Shown: positions 54,132 through 62,348 of the stretch, in pieces | Numbering within the stretch: position 1 is the stretch's first letter | Layout: each line of letters begins with the position of its first letter | Source of the DNA: CAZIKF01 sp964539825 | GTDB taxonomy: Bacteria > Muiribacteriota > UBA6191 | Reading direction: 5' to 3' | DNA: 64,000 nt | NCBI GenBank assembly: GCA_964539825.1 | Contig: CAZIKF010000020.1 | Coordinates: forward strand, 31,992-95,991 | Program-made: the position numbers and the translations under genes | Notes under the pieces: generated by a model | Seen by the model: only the letters and a program-made list of their open reading frames with translations | Database searches by the model: none | What the model was told of the DNA's origin: nothing

Positions 54132-55682
54132 ATGGATATTCGATCACAAGTCTCAATGGTTTTTCATCTCGATAAGTGTATTGGCTGCCACACATGCTCC
54201 ATTGCCTGTAAGAACATATGGACAGACCGTAAGGGTGCTGAATATATGTGGTGGAACAATGTTGAAACAAAGCCTGGAACCGGGTATCCCACCAAATGGG
54301 AAGACCAGGAAATTTACAAGGGCGGCTGGGTCAAGAAGGGTTCAGATATTGACTTGAAAGGAGCAGGTAAAGCCAAAGGATTACTAAATATTTTTAGCAA
54401 TCCAAATTTACCTGTCATCGATGATTACTATGAGCCGTTCACCTACAAGTACCTGGATTTAATTGAATCTCCAGCGGCCAAAGATCAGCCCACTGCTCGT
54501 CCGGTCTCAATGATAACCGGGGAGCCCATGGACATTCAGTCTGGCCCCAACTGGGATGACGACATGAGTGGTACTCCTGACTATGCCAGAAATGATCCGA
54601 ATATGAAGGATTTGACTCTGCGCGAGCAAGAAGCCATGTTTCAACTGGAACGGATGGCCTTTTACTACCTGCCTCGGATCTGTAACCACTGCTTAAACCC
54701 TGCTTGTGTTGCTTCGTGCCCTTCGGGCGCAATATATAAAAGAGGTGAAGATGGGGTAGTTTTGATCAATCAGACCGTTTGCCGAGCCTGGAGAATGTGT
54801 GTTACCGCCTGTCCTTATAAAAAGACTTATTACAACTGGCAAACAGGTAAGTCTGAAAAATGTATTCTTTGCTATCCCCGTCTTGAAGCCGGTCTTGCTC
54901 CAGCATGTATGCATTCTTGTGTGGGCAGGATTCGCTATCTCGGAGTTGTTTTATATGATGCTGACAAGATTCATAAAGTTGCTTCCTGTGAAGAAAAGGA
55001 TTTAATTGACAGCCACCTCGATATCCTGGTTGACCCTAATGATCCCGAAGTAATCGCGGCAGCGAAAAATAATGGGGTTGCTGATTCAACCATCAAAGCG
55101 GCCCAAAAATCTCCAGTATTCAAATTCGTCAAAGAATGGGGATTAGCACTTCCTCTACACGCTGAGTTTAGGACCCTGCCAATGTTGTTTTATGTGCCAC
55201 CCCTGCTGCCAGTCATGGCCTCAGTTGGAAAGCAAGACACGCAGCAGTCCAATAAAATGCACAACATAGCGAAGCACTGGGATGATAATTGGCTTTACGA
55301 TACCAGTACCGAGGAACTCTGGGGCAGCATTGAACAATCGCGCTTCCCCATGAAGTATATGGCCAGTCTATTTGGTGCCGGTGATGAGTCAAAGGTCATA
55401 GACAGAATTAAAAAGCTCATGGCGGTTCGAATTTTTCGGCGCTGGAAGACTGTTGGTGATATCACGGAAGAAAAAGTAAAAACCGTCCTGAAGGATACTG
55501 GTTTAACAGAGGCTAGCGCGGATGCCATTTACTATTTGACTTCACTAGCCAAGTTTGATGATCGTTTTGTAATTCCACCTGCCCATCGTGAACAAGCTAT
55601 GGAAATGCTTGAATTCACAGGAGATAAGAAAGGTTCCACCGGGTTTGGTTTAAAAGAAGATACGGCACAGCGGGGGTTATAG
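54132..55682 (+). CDS. narH: Respiratory nitrate reductase beta subunit
   Basis: The 516-residue iron-sulfur subunit passes electrons from NarI to NarG. It has four cysteine groups: CIGCHTCSIACKN, CNHCLNPACVASCP, CRAWRMCVTACP and CILC with later C-x3-C. The third group has the usual Trp in place of a cysteine, giving a [3Fe-4S] centre. Length is normal. The gene lies 19 bases after narG and four before narJ. Confidence 0.97.
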   Translation: MDIRSQVSMVFHLDKCIGCHTCSIACKNIWTDRKGAEYMWWNNVETKPGTGYPTKWEDQEIYKGGWVKKGSDIDLKGAGKAKGLLNIFSNPNLPVIDDYYEPFTYKYLDLIESPAAKDQPTARPVSMITGEPMDIQSGPNWDDDMSGTPDYARNDPNMKDLTLREQEAMFQLERMAFYYLPRICNHCLNPACVASCPSGAIYKRGEDGVVLINQTVCRAWRMCVTACPYKKTYYNWQTGKSEKCILCYPRLEAGLAPACMHSCVGRIRYLGVVLYDADKIHKVASCEEKDLIDSHLDILVDPNDPEVIAAAKNNGVADSTIKAAQKSPVFKFVKEWGLALPLHAEFRTLPMLFYVPPLLPVMASVGKQDTQQSNKMHNIAKHWDDNWLYDTSTEELWGSIEQSRFPMKYMASLFGAGDESKVIDRIKKLMAVRIFRRWKTVGDITEEKVKTVLKDTGLTEASADAIYYLTSLAKFDDRFVIPPAHREQAMEMLEFTGDKKGSTGFGLKEDTAQRGL

Positions 55683-55685
55683 GGT

Positions 55686-56384
55686 ATGGACTTAACACAC
55701 TACAATTTATTGGCATCTCTCTTTGATTATCCACGGGAAGATTATACCCAGATGATAGCAAAGACCAGAGATTACATGCTGAAGAATTACCCAGAAGCAG
55801 GTGACGAACTCTCTGCCTTTTATGATGAATTACCCACTCATGCCTTAAGACAAATGCAGGAATTGTTCACCAAGTCATTTGATGTGCAGTCTATCACTGC
55901 GCTGGATGTTGGCTATGTCATGTTCGGAGAAGACTATAAAAGGGGTGAACTTCTCTCACACATGAATAAAGAACAAGTGGAATGTGGTAACGACTGCCAT
56001 TCAGAGTTGGCAGACCACCTTCCCAATGTGCTGCGCCTGATGGCTCTACTGGGAGAAAATCCTGAGAAACAAGAGACTTTAGATGAGCTGGTCCAAATTA
56101 TTTTGGCTCCAGTAGTCAACAAAATGATAGCGGAATTCGCTCCGGAGAGATTGGAGAAAAAGAAGGAAGCTTATCAAAAGCACTATAAAACACTAATCGA
56201 ATCTCCCAGGGAAGGTGCGCTGGCATATAGCCACGCTTTAAAAGGTTTAAGCCTGGTCCTTACGGAAGACTTCGATCTCAATAATATTGAAAACCTGCAA
56301 TCAATACCTGACAAGTCAGTGGACTTCCTAAAATCTATTACACAAGAACTTGAAATTGAGGGAGATAATAATGCACACGCTTGA
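55686..56384 (+). CDS. narJ: Nitrate reductase molybdenum cofactor assembly chaperone
   Basis: A 232-residue helical TorD/NarJ-family chaperone that helps insert cofactors into NarG and is not part of the final enzyme. Family features are LLASLFDYPREDY at the start, the LDVGYVMFGEDYKRGELLSHMNKE region, and DHLPNVLRLMALL. It overlaps narI by 14 bases. Confidence 0.93.
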   Translation: MDLTHYNLLASLFDYPREDYTQMIAKTRDYMLKNYPEAGDELSAFYDELPTHALRQMQELFTKSFDVQSITALDVGYVMFGEDYKRGELLSHMNKEQVECGNDCHSELADHLPNVLRLMALLGENPEKQETLDELVQIILAPVVNKMIAEFAPERLEKKKEAYQKHYKTLIESPREGALAYSHALKGLSLVLTEDFDLNNIENLQSIPDKSVDFLKSITQELEIEGDNNAHA

Positions 56385-57099
56385 TACTTTTTTCTTCGTC
56401 ATTTTTCCCTATGTGGCGGTCTTTGTCTTTGTAATCGGATACATCTTCAGATGGCAGGAAGTTGGCTTCAAGGTCTCGAGTCTTTCTTCGCAATTTTTAG
56501 AGGGAGATCGACTATTCTGGGGGATTGTTCCTCTTCACTTTGGTCTGATAGTGCTTGCGCTGGGCCATCTCAGCGCCTGGTTGCTTCCAGGTACAACCCT
56601 GCTATGGAATAGTCAGCCTGTCCGATTGCTCATCTTGGAAGTTACAGCCTTTACCTTCGGGTTGAGTGTACTCTGTGCTCTCGTCTGGCTATTGTACCGT
56701 CGAGCCACAGATGCTCGAATCAAGGCGGTCACCTCCCAGATGGATGTTTATATCGAAGTAATATTGCTGATTCAAGTGATACTCGGATGCTGGATTGCGC
56801 TTGGATATCGCTGGGGCTCCTCCTGGTTTGCCTCTGATTTATCGCCATACCTCTGGTCATTGGTGAAATTCAATCCGGATATTTTGGCAGTCAGTGCCAT
56901 GCCGCATGTCATCAAGGCGCATATTATAGGCGCGTTTTTAATTTTGCTGATGGTGCCTTTCACGAGACTCATACACTTTATGGTGGCCCCTCTTCACTAC
57001 ATCGCAAGACCCTTTCAAGTCGTGTATTGGAATTGGAATCGAGGAAGAATCCGTGACCCGCGAACACCCTGGAGCGAGGCTAGACCAAAAAATAATTAA
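56371..57099 (+). CDS. narI: Respiratory nitrate reductase gamma subunit (cytochrome b)
   Basis: A 242-residue membrane cytochrome with five helices that oxidises quinol. The start is the ATG at 56371, with GGGAG upstream; a TTG at 56350 would only add seven residues. Haem ligands are likely His56 and His66 (PLHFGLIVLALGHL), with His184 and His202, which keep the 18-residue spacing seen in E. coli His187/His205. It closes the narGHJI unit. Confidence 0.95.
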   Translation: MHTLDTFFFVIFPYVAVFVFVIGYIFRWQEVGFKVSSLSSQFLEGDRLFWGIVPLHFGLIVLALGHLSAWLLPGTTLLWNSQPVRLLILEVTAFTFGLSVLCALVWLLYRRATDARIKAVTSQMDVYIEVILLIQVILGCWIALGYRWGSSWFASDLSPYLWSLVKFNPDILAVSAMPHVIKAHIIGAFLILLMVPFTRLIHFMVAPLHYIARPFQVVYWNWNRGRIRDPRTPWSEARPKNN

Positions 57100-57128
57100 T
57101 CGCCCGCAAAAATCCCAGATGGTATCCC

Positions 57129-57188
57129 TGTCACTGAGAAAGGAGCCCTGGGTGGGGCATGAAATTCGTCTATAGAATTTCAGTGACA
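57129..57188 (+). repeat. Nested inverted repeats upstream of narK1
   Basis: TGTCACTGA (57129-57137) and TCAGTGACA (57180-57188) are perfect inverted repeats. Inside them GAAATTC (57161-57167) and GAATTTC (57175-57181) form a second dyad. There is no T-tract. The structure lies in the 106-base gap between narI and narK1 and could end the nar transcript, protect mRNA or bind a regulator. Confidence 0.45.
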
Positions 57189-57205
57189 AAATGGAGAGTT
57201 GACCG

Positions 57206-58690
57206 GTGCAAGTCGAAGCTGATTTTAAGTCGCATAAAGCGCTATTTCTAAATACCACAGCTTTTACAGTCTGTTTCGCAGCCTGGATGTTAAATGGGGT
57301 TCTGGTTACTTACCTGGCTGCTAACCAGGTTTTTGACTGGGGTCCGGTGGAAATTGGCTGGCTGATGGGAATACCTGTTTTAACCGGCTCAATCTTCAGA
57401 TTGCCGGCGGGAATCTTAACGGACAAGTACGGTGGAAAACCGATATTCTTTGCTCTGCTCATTATCTGTGCTCTTCCTATGTTTGCCTTGTCACATGCAA
57501 ATAGCTTTTTGGAATTTGCCCTGTGTAGTTTTGGTTTTGGGCTGGCTGGAGTCAGTTTTTCAATTGGAATTGCCTATACTTCTGTATGGTATCCAAAACA
57601 CCTACAGGGTACCGCCCTGGGTATATTTGGAGCCGGAAATGCCGGCGCCGCAGGTACCACCCTTTTGGCACCCACACTGCTTAACCAGCTAACAAATAAC
57701 GGACAGAATATTGAAGGGTGGCGAACGCTTCCAATGTATTACGGAGTCATGCTCATAGTCATGGCTTTCATCTTTCTTATCTTTTCGGAAAATAAGAAAC
57801 CAGCAACAAGCGCTAAGACCGTGCGTCAGATGCTCACACCCCTAAAGCAAATTCGTGTTTGGCGATTCGGACTCTATTATTTTCTCGTCTTTGGCTGTTT
57901 CGTTGCCTTTTCCCAGTGGCTGGTGCCCTATTTTGTAAATGTTTATTACTTACCCCTGGTCACGGCAGGTATTCTGGCGGCCTTGTTTAGCTTTCCCTCT
58001 GGAGTCATTCGAGCCCTTGGGGGATGGATGTCGGATAAAATGGGTGCCCGCAGGGTCATGTATTGGGTTCTGGGGAGTTCAGTGTTAATCAGCTTGATGG
58101 TTACCATACCCAAAATGGAAATTTACTCTCCAGGGCGGGGCATTATGGCCAAAGCGTCGGGAACGGTAACTGAGGTCACACCAACTAAAATTGTGGTTGG
58201 TAAGAGGGAATACTCTCTAAAAATCAAGCCCAGTTCTTTTGGTGGTTCGGATGACAGTATGCTGATTCTGCCCACAAAGCAAATCTGGCAGGAAACTACT
58301 GTCAAAGCAGGAAAAGAGGTTAAAAGAAAGGAACTGCTGGCCAAGGGTGTTACACGCATTTACTTTCAAGCCAACGTCTGGATTTTCGCGGTTCTGGTAA
58401 TTATCCTGGGCGCTATCTGGGGCATCGGCAAAGCTGCTGTCTACAAACATATTCCCGACTATTTTCCCGAGGAAGTGGGTGTTGTAGGAGGAATGGTTGG
58501 GGTACTGGGGGGGCTTGGCGGATTTTTCTGTCCGATCATTTTTGGATACCTTTTAGAGTTCACCGGCCTCTGGACTAGTTGCTGGATGTTTATGTTCGCG
58601 GTTTCACTGGTTTGCCTGGTTTGGATGCATTGGGTTGTACAGAAGATAATGCATGAAGAGCATCCAGATAAAATCAAACTGATCGCATAG
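57206..58690 (+). CDS. narK: Nitrate/nitrite transporter, NarK1 type
   Basis: A 494-residue major facilitator protein with 12 predicted helices. The nitrate signature FGAGNAGAAGTTL (141-153) and the RLPAGILTDKYGGK loop are present. The start is GTG at 57206, with GGAGAG upstream. Between the sixth-to-eighth-helix region and the next helix, residues about 303-388 form a soluble, beta-rich insertion (GTVTEVTPTKIVVGKREYSLKI). Such a loop may be typical of a NarK subfamily. It imports nitrate, by symport if it follows the NarK1 rule. Confidence 0.92.
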   Translation: MQVEADFKSHKALFLNTTAFTVCFAAWMLNGVLVTYLAANQVFDWGPVEIGWLMGIPVLTGSIFRLPAGILTDKYGGKPIFFALLIICALPMFALSHANSFLEFALCSFGFGLAGVSFSIGIAYTSVWYPKHLQGTALGIFGAGNAGAAGTTLLAPTLLNQLTNNGQNIEGWRTLPMYYGVMLIVMAFIFLIFSENKKPATSAKTVRQMLTPLKQIRVWRFGLYYFLVFGCFVAFSQWLVPYFVNVYYLPLVTAGILAALFSFPSGVIRALGGWMSDKMGARRVMYWVLGSSVLISLMVTIPKMEIYSPGRGIMAKASGTVTEVTPTKIVVGKREYSLKIKPSSFGGSDDSMLILPTKQIWQETTVKAGKEVKRKELLAKGVTRIYFQANVWIFAVLVIILGAIWGIGKAAVYKHIPDYFPEEVGVVGGMVGVLGGLGGFFCPIIFGYLLEFTGLWTSCWMFMFAVSLVCLVWMHWVVQKIMHEEHPDKIKLIA

Positions 58691-58706
58691 CCATAGGAGT
58701 CACTAA

Positions 58707-60314
58707 ATGTCTGCCAATCTTAGTAAATGGGATGTCGAAGACAACAAGTTCTGGGAATCAACCGGGAAAAAGATAGCTAATAGAAACCTCTGGATTTCCA
58801 TTCCAAGCCTGTTAATGGGGTTTGCCATTTGGCTATTCTGGGGAATCATCACGGTTCAAATGCTTAATCTTGGTTTCCCCTTTTCCAAAGCGGAACTATT
58901 CACTCTGATGTCTATCGCGGGTCTCTCCGGCGCAACCTTAAGAATTCCCAGTACGTTTTTTATCCGGATTGCCGGTGGTCGAAACACGATTTTCTTCACC
59001 ACTGCCTTATTAATGATACCGGCACTTGGAACAGGAATGGCCCTGCAAAGTCAAACCACTCCTCTCTGGGTTTTCCAAGTTCTAGCTCTTCTCAGCGGCT
59101 TCGGTGGAGGAAACTTTGCTTCATCTATGTCCAATATCAGTTTCTTTTTCCCTAAAAGGGTTCAGGGAACCTCGCTTGGTTTAAATGCGGGTCTTGGAAA
59201 TTTTGGTGTGACTTCAATGCAAATCCTGGTTCCCCTGATGATGACTATTGGTGTTTTTGGTGGCGAGTCCATGTCCCTTGTGAACTCCAGCGGGACCCTG
59301 GTCGGCAAGATTCCTGCGGGAACAGCAACCTTTATTCATAACGCTGGATTTGTCTGGTTGGTGTTTTTGATTCCCCTGGCTTTCGCTGGCTGGTTTGGCA
59401 TGAATAACATAACTACTGATTCCGTGACACCGAAACCGGGTAATCCGATCAGTGCTTTTGTAAAAATATCTGGTTTACTTTCCATCGCTTTGGTAATGGC
59501 TGTTTTGGGACTGTATTTACTGTTGCCGGCCCCTGTTGGTATTGGCCTGCTAAGTAAATGGATTGTCTTACCCATTGTCATAGCTGGAACCGTACTTGCC
59601 ATGATTTTTCTCACCACAGGTGAACTTAATCAGAACTTGCGCCGGCAATATAAGATTTTTAGTAACAAACACACCTGGGCTATGACCGTCATTTACACCA
59701 TGACTTTTGGTTCCTTTATAGGTTATTCAGCGGCCTTTCCGCTGGCAATCAAAGTAATTTTTGGTTTCAGTCATGTGGTGGGTGCTGACGGTGTTTTGAC
59801 TCATGACACCATAAATCCTAATGGCCCCAGTGCCCTGATGTTTGCCTGGATGGGGCCCTTTATTGGTGCTTTAATCCGACCCGTGGGAGGATGGATATCC
59901 GACCGCCTGGGCGGTGCTCGAGTAACCCAATGGACCACCTATGTCATGATCGGGTCAGCCCTGGGAGTGGCTTATTTTATGAAGGCTGCTTATGGTTCAC
60001 CTACACCAGAGCAGTACTTCTACCCATTCTTAATTTTATTCATCATCCTATTTACTGCTTCAGGTGTAGGGAACGGTTCCACTTTCCGCACCATTGCGAT
60101 GGTCTTTAATGATGAACAGACCGGACCTGCATTGGGGTGGACTTCCGCTGTGGCGGCTTATGGGGCTTTTATCATTCCCAAAGTGTTTGGAGAGCAGATC
60201 AAAGCGACCACCCCGGAATATGCCCTGTATGGCTTTGCTGTTTTCTACATCCTATGCGGAGTATTGAACTGGTGGTTTTATCTCAGGAAAAACGCATACG
60301 TGCAAAATCCATAA
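58707..60314 (+). CDS. narK: Nitrate/nitrite transporter, NarK2 type
   Basis: A second 535-residue major facilitator protein, 16 bases after narK1. It has a longer soluble N-terminus (WDVEDNKFWE), the first-signature LNAGLGNFGVTS (149-160 region), and a second glycine-rich DRLGGARV loop. NarK2 proteins are mostly nitrate/nitrite antiporters. The tandem narK1-narK2 order occurs in denitrifiers and lets cells start and then sustain nitrate respiration. Confidence 0.92.
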   Translation: MSANLSKWDVEDNKFWESTGKKIANRNLWISIPSLLMGFAIWLFWGIITVQMLNLGFPFSKAELFTLMSIAGLSGATLRIPSTFFIRIAGGRNTIFFTTALLMIPALGTGMALQSQTTPLWVFQVLALLSGFGGGNFASSMSNISFFFPKRVQGTSLGLNAGLGNFGVTSMQILVPLMMTIGVFGGESMSLVNSSGTLVGKIPAGTATFIHNAGFVWLVFLIPLAFAGWFGMNNITTDSVTPKPGNPISAFVKISGLLSIALVMAVLGLYLLLPAPVGIGLLSKWIVLPIVIAGTVLAMIFLTTGELNQNLRRQYKIFSNKHTWAMTVIYTMTFGSFIGYSAAFPLAIKVIFGFSHVVGADGVLTHDTINPNGPSALMFAWMGPFIGALIRPVGGWISDRLGGARVTQWTTYVMIGSALGVAYFMKAAYGSPTPEQYFYPFLILFIILFTASGVGNGSTFRTIAMVFNDEQTGPALGWTSAVAAYGAFIIPKVFGEQIKATTPEYALYGFAVFYILCGVLNWWFYLRKNAYVQNP

Positions 60315-60333
60315 AGGCTTGTACCACCCTTAT

Positions 60334-60759
60334 TTAAGCATCAGTACCAGAGTTTTTGGGGAATCCCATATAGCCGTCCTGCTTCATCAGTTCAGTAGCT
60401 CTCGCTGTATCCTGTTTTTCGGCCGGCAGGGCAAGATAGTAGGGTAAATCCACCGGGTCATTTGTCAGGCAAATGATTTCTCCTTCTATCAGGCGGCCAA
60501 CAACTGAGGAAAGGGTTAACTCAAGACCCTCTGGTGGATTGCCTTTGTAGAGACCATTGACAAAGGTATATAGATCTTTAAGAGTATGCTGCCCATCAGC
60601 CAGTTCCACCACTTTCCCCAACCAGGAGTCCAGAGGCGGAGTTAGAGTGGCATCATGCATATCAACAAGACAAATCTCACTATCCTTTCGGGTATAAATC
60701 ACTGTCCTGTGAAAGTATTTAGATTCATCGAGTTTAATGGGTTCAGGTGCTTCCTTCAT
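60334..60759 (-). CDS. Small protein, PqqD-like helical fold suspected
   Basis: A 141-residue protein. The middle segment (VDMHDATLTPPLDSWLGKVVELADGQHTLKDLY) recalls PqqD-type wHTH peptides that bind short ribosomal peptides, but the match is weak. The segment SSVVGRLIEGEIICL could be a further helix-strand pair. The gene is coupled by four bases to the hemerythrin gene, and converges on narK2 with only 19 bases between the stops. A link with nitrate or NO stress is inferred from its position. Confidence 0.6.
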   Translation of the reverse strand: MKEAPEPIKLDESKYFHRTVIYTRKDSEICLVDMHDATLTPPLDSWLGKVVELADGQHTLKDLYTFVNGLYKGNPPEGLELTLSSVVGRLIEGEIICLTNDPVDLPYYLALPAEKQDTARATELMKQDGYMGFPKNSGTDA

Positions 60760-61424
60760 AATAGATCTTCCATTTCGGAATCGGTGAGATGCTTCTGAGC
60801 CAGGGGAAAGAGGATTTTGTCTTCGCGAAAGATATGCAGGCGATACAGTTCAACCAGGGCCTTTCCCTGCTCAACTGCCGCATCCAGAACAAGAAGTCGT
60901 GAGTCTGGATCAGGTAACCGTGATGCCAAACCAAACAGGTTGAAGGCTACCGCGGCGATTTGTATTCCCTTTAGATGCTCTTCTTCCATAACGGTTATTG
61001 CGGTTGTCGGCTGAGAATCTTCCCCATCTTCAGCACCCTTACTATGCTCACCAACTTCAATTAACCTGGAAGCAAGAACTGGGAAAAGTTCTCTTTCTTC
61101 TCGACGGTTGTGGGGAATGACCTCTTTTGAGAAAAACTCGAAAAATCTCCCCAGCATTGGATTTATTTCTTTGGTGATTCCTTCATGCTGAATTTTCTTT
61201 AAAGTTGCTTCAAAGATGTTTAATTCTGTGACAAAGGTATGGTGCTCCTCTACCAACTTTTTCAAATAAGGATACAAATTCTCTTCATCAACTTCTTCTA
61301 ACGCGGGTGGTGAATAAGCATCAGGGGCATCAATAGGTGTAACATCTTCGAAAGATGGACATACACTTGATTGATTCTCTGTAGGAACGCTTGACTCACA
61401 GGATTGACCTTCTTCTGATTTCAT
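60756..61424 (-). CDS. Hemerythrin HHE-domain protein
   Basis: A 222-residue protein with an N-terminal acidic, low-complexity region (about residues 1-50) and a four-helix di-iron domain. Likely ligands are His61 or His62 (VEEHHTF), His105 with Glu109/110 (PHNRREERELFP), His150 (EEEHLKG) and His197 with Glu201 (LHIFREDKILFP). Such proteins bind O2 or NO, or repair iron centres (YtfE/NorA type). It is next to the nar genes, so a function against nitrosative stress is likely but inferred. Confidence 0.85.
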   Translation of the reverse strand: MKSEEGQSCESSVPTENQSSVCPSFEDVTPIDAPDAYSPPALEEVDEENLYPYLKKLVEEHHTFVTELNIFEATLKKIQHEGITKEINPMLGRFFEFFSKEVIPHNRREERELFPVLASRLIEVGEHSKGAEDGEDSQPTTAITVMEEEHLKGIQIAAVAFNLFGLASRLPDPDSRLLVLDAAVEQGKALVELYRLHIFREDKILFPLAQKHLTDSEMEDLL

Positions 61425-61732
61425 AACTCACTCACTTTTAATAAATGCCTGGATCCCAGGGGAACGGGTAGTATAACCTGAATTGAATTTCTTGAACTGG
61501 CATAAAGCGAAATTCGTGCCAGGATGAATCCAGGGCCTCTTAAATCCAGTAGATCCCTGGCAAGAAAAGGCGTGATAGAGCGAGGTCGAGTTGATTCTTC
61601 AGAACCCTCTATCCTTTCTGTTTCAATCTACGTATAATCTAACCAACTGCCAGACATATGGGCTGGCGTCTTCTCCGAACTTCCGGCGGACTAACGGGCC
61701 GTTGATAAATTCTAAAACGATGGGAGTATTCC
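61425..61732. other. Intergenic region between divergent genes
   Basis: This 308-base gap contains several short dyads: CCTGG-ATC-CCAGG (61449-61461), CTGGCA/TGCCAG (61497-61522), and GCCAG/CTGGC near 61650-61668. No gene or known RNA family is evident. On the reverse strand TATACT (near 61477-61472) may be the -10 box of the hemerythrin gene. The cyclase gene start at 61733 is preceded by GGGAG. Confidence 0.35.
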
Positions 61733-62266
61733 ATGTCTTTTCTTGATTTCTATTCCAAACCAACCAGGGCGCGGCTTTTGATAGCCTTCACCGACTTAAC
61801 CCTCTTTACCCGCTACTGTCTGGCACATCCTGATGAAGAAGTTTTCAACACCATCCGGGAATATTTCCTTCTGCACGGACAGATAGTCGAAGAAGCAGGA
61901 GGGGTAGTGATTAAGCATATGGGTGATGCTGCTCTGATCGCATTTCCCCAAGAAAGGGCCGAGGCAGGAATCTTGGCGCTAAAGAAACTGCGTGATGAAA
62001 GTGATTTGTGGCTGCGAGAACGTGGTATGAGAAGTCGCCTACAGGTGAAAGTTCATTTTGGAGAGGCAATTGTGGGAGAAGTTGGTACACCAGGTTGGAA
62101 GCGCAAGGATATTTATGGAGAATCCGTCAATCTGGCAGCTACCCTGCCGGGGAGTGGATTTTCTATGAGTCCACAGGCTTTTCGCACCCTGGGACCCGAA
62201 GCTCGTACCTTTTTTAAGAAACACACTCCTCCCATAACCTACATAGCCAGGGAAGATTCCCATTAG
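61733..62266 (+). CDS. Stand-alone class III nucleotidyl cyclase domain
   Basis: A 177-residue protein made of a single cyclase domain, with no receptor or membrane part. The metal-binding aspartates Asp21 (AFTDLTLF) and Asp65 (KHMGDAALIAF) are present. Lys61 and Asp126 occupy the adenine-recognition positions. Asn133 is kept, but the transition-state arginine (usual N-x3-R) reads Thr137 (VNLAATL). It may therefore be inactive or weakly active, or work as a heterodimer partner. It stands alone between the hemerythrin operon and an MFS gene. Confidence 0.8.
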   Translation: MSFLDFYSKPTRARLLIAFTDLTLFTRYCLAHPDEEVFNTIREYFLLHGQIVEEAGGVVIKHMGDAALIAFPQERAEAGILALKKLRDESDLWLRERGMRSRLQVKVHFGEAIVGEVGTPGWKRKDIYGESVNLAATLPGSGFSMSPQAFRTLGPEARTFFKKHTPPITYIAREDSH

Positions 62267-62348
62267 GGATAGGGAGTTTTTTATCACAGACTGATTACAG
62301 CAAAGATACACCAGGTAAGTAGCGTGAGAAATTTTTTGAAAACTTGAA

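Noticed and set aside
61640..61730. Hairpin-rich leader before the cyclase gene considered as a riboswitch
   Set aside because: The short dyads do not match any riboswitch consensus that I can recall, and no T-run terminator is present.
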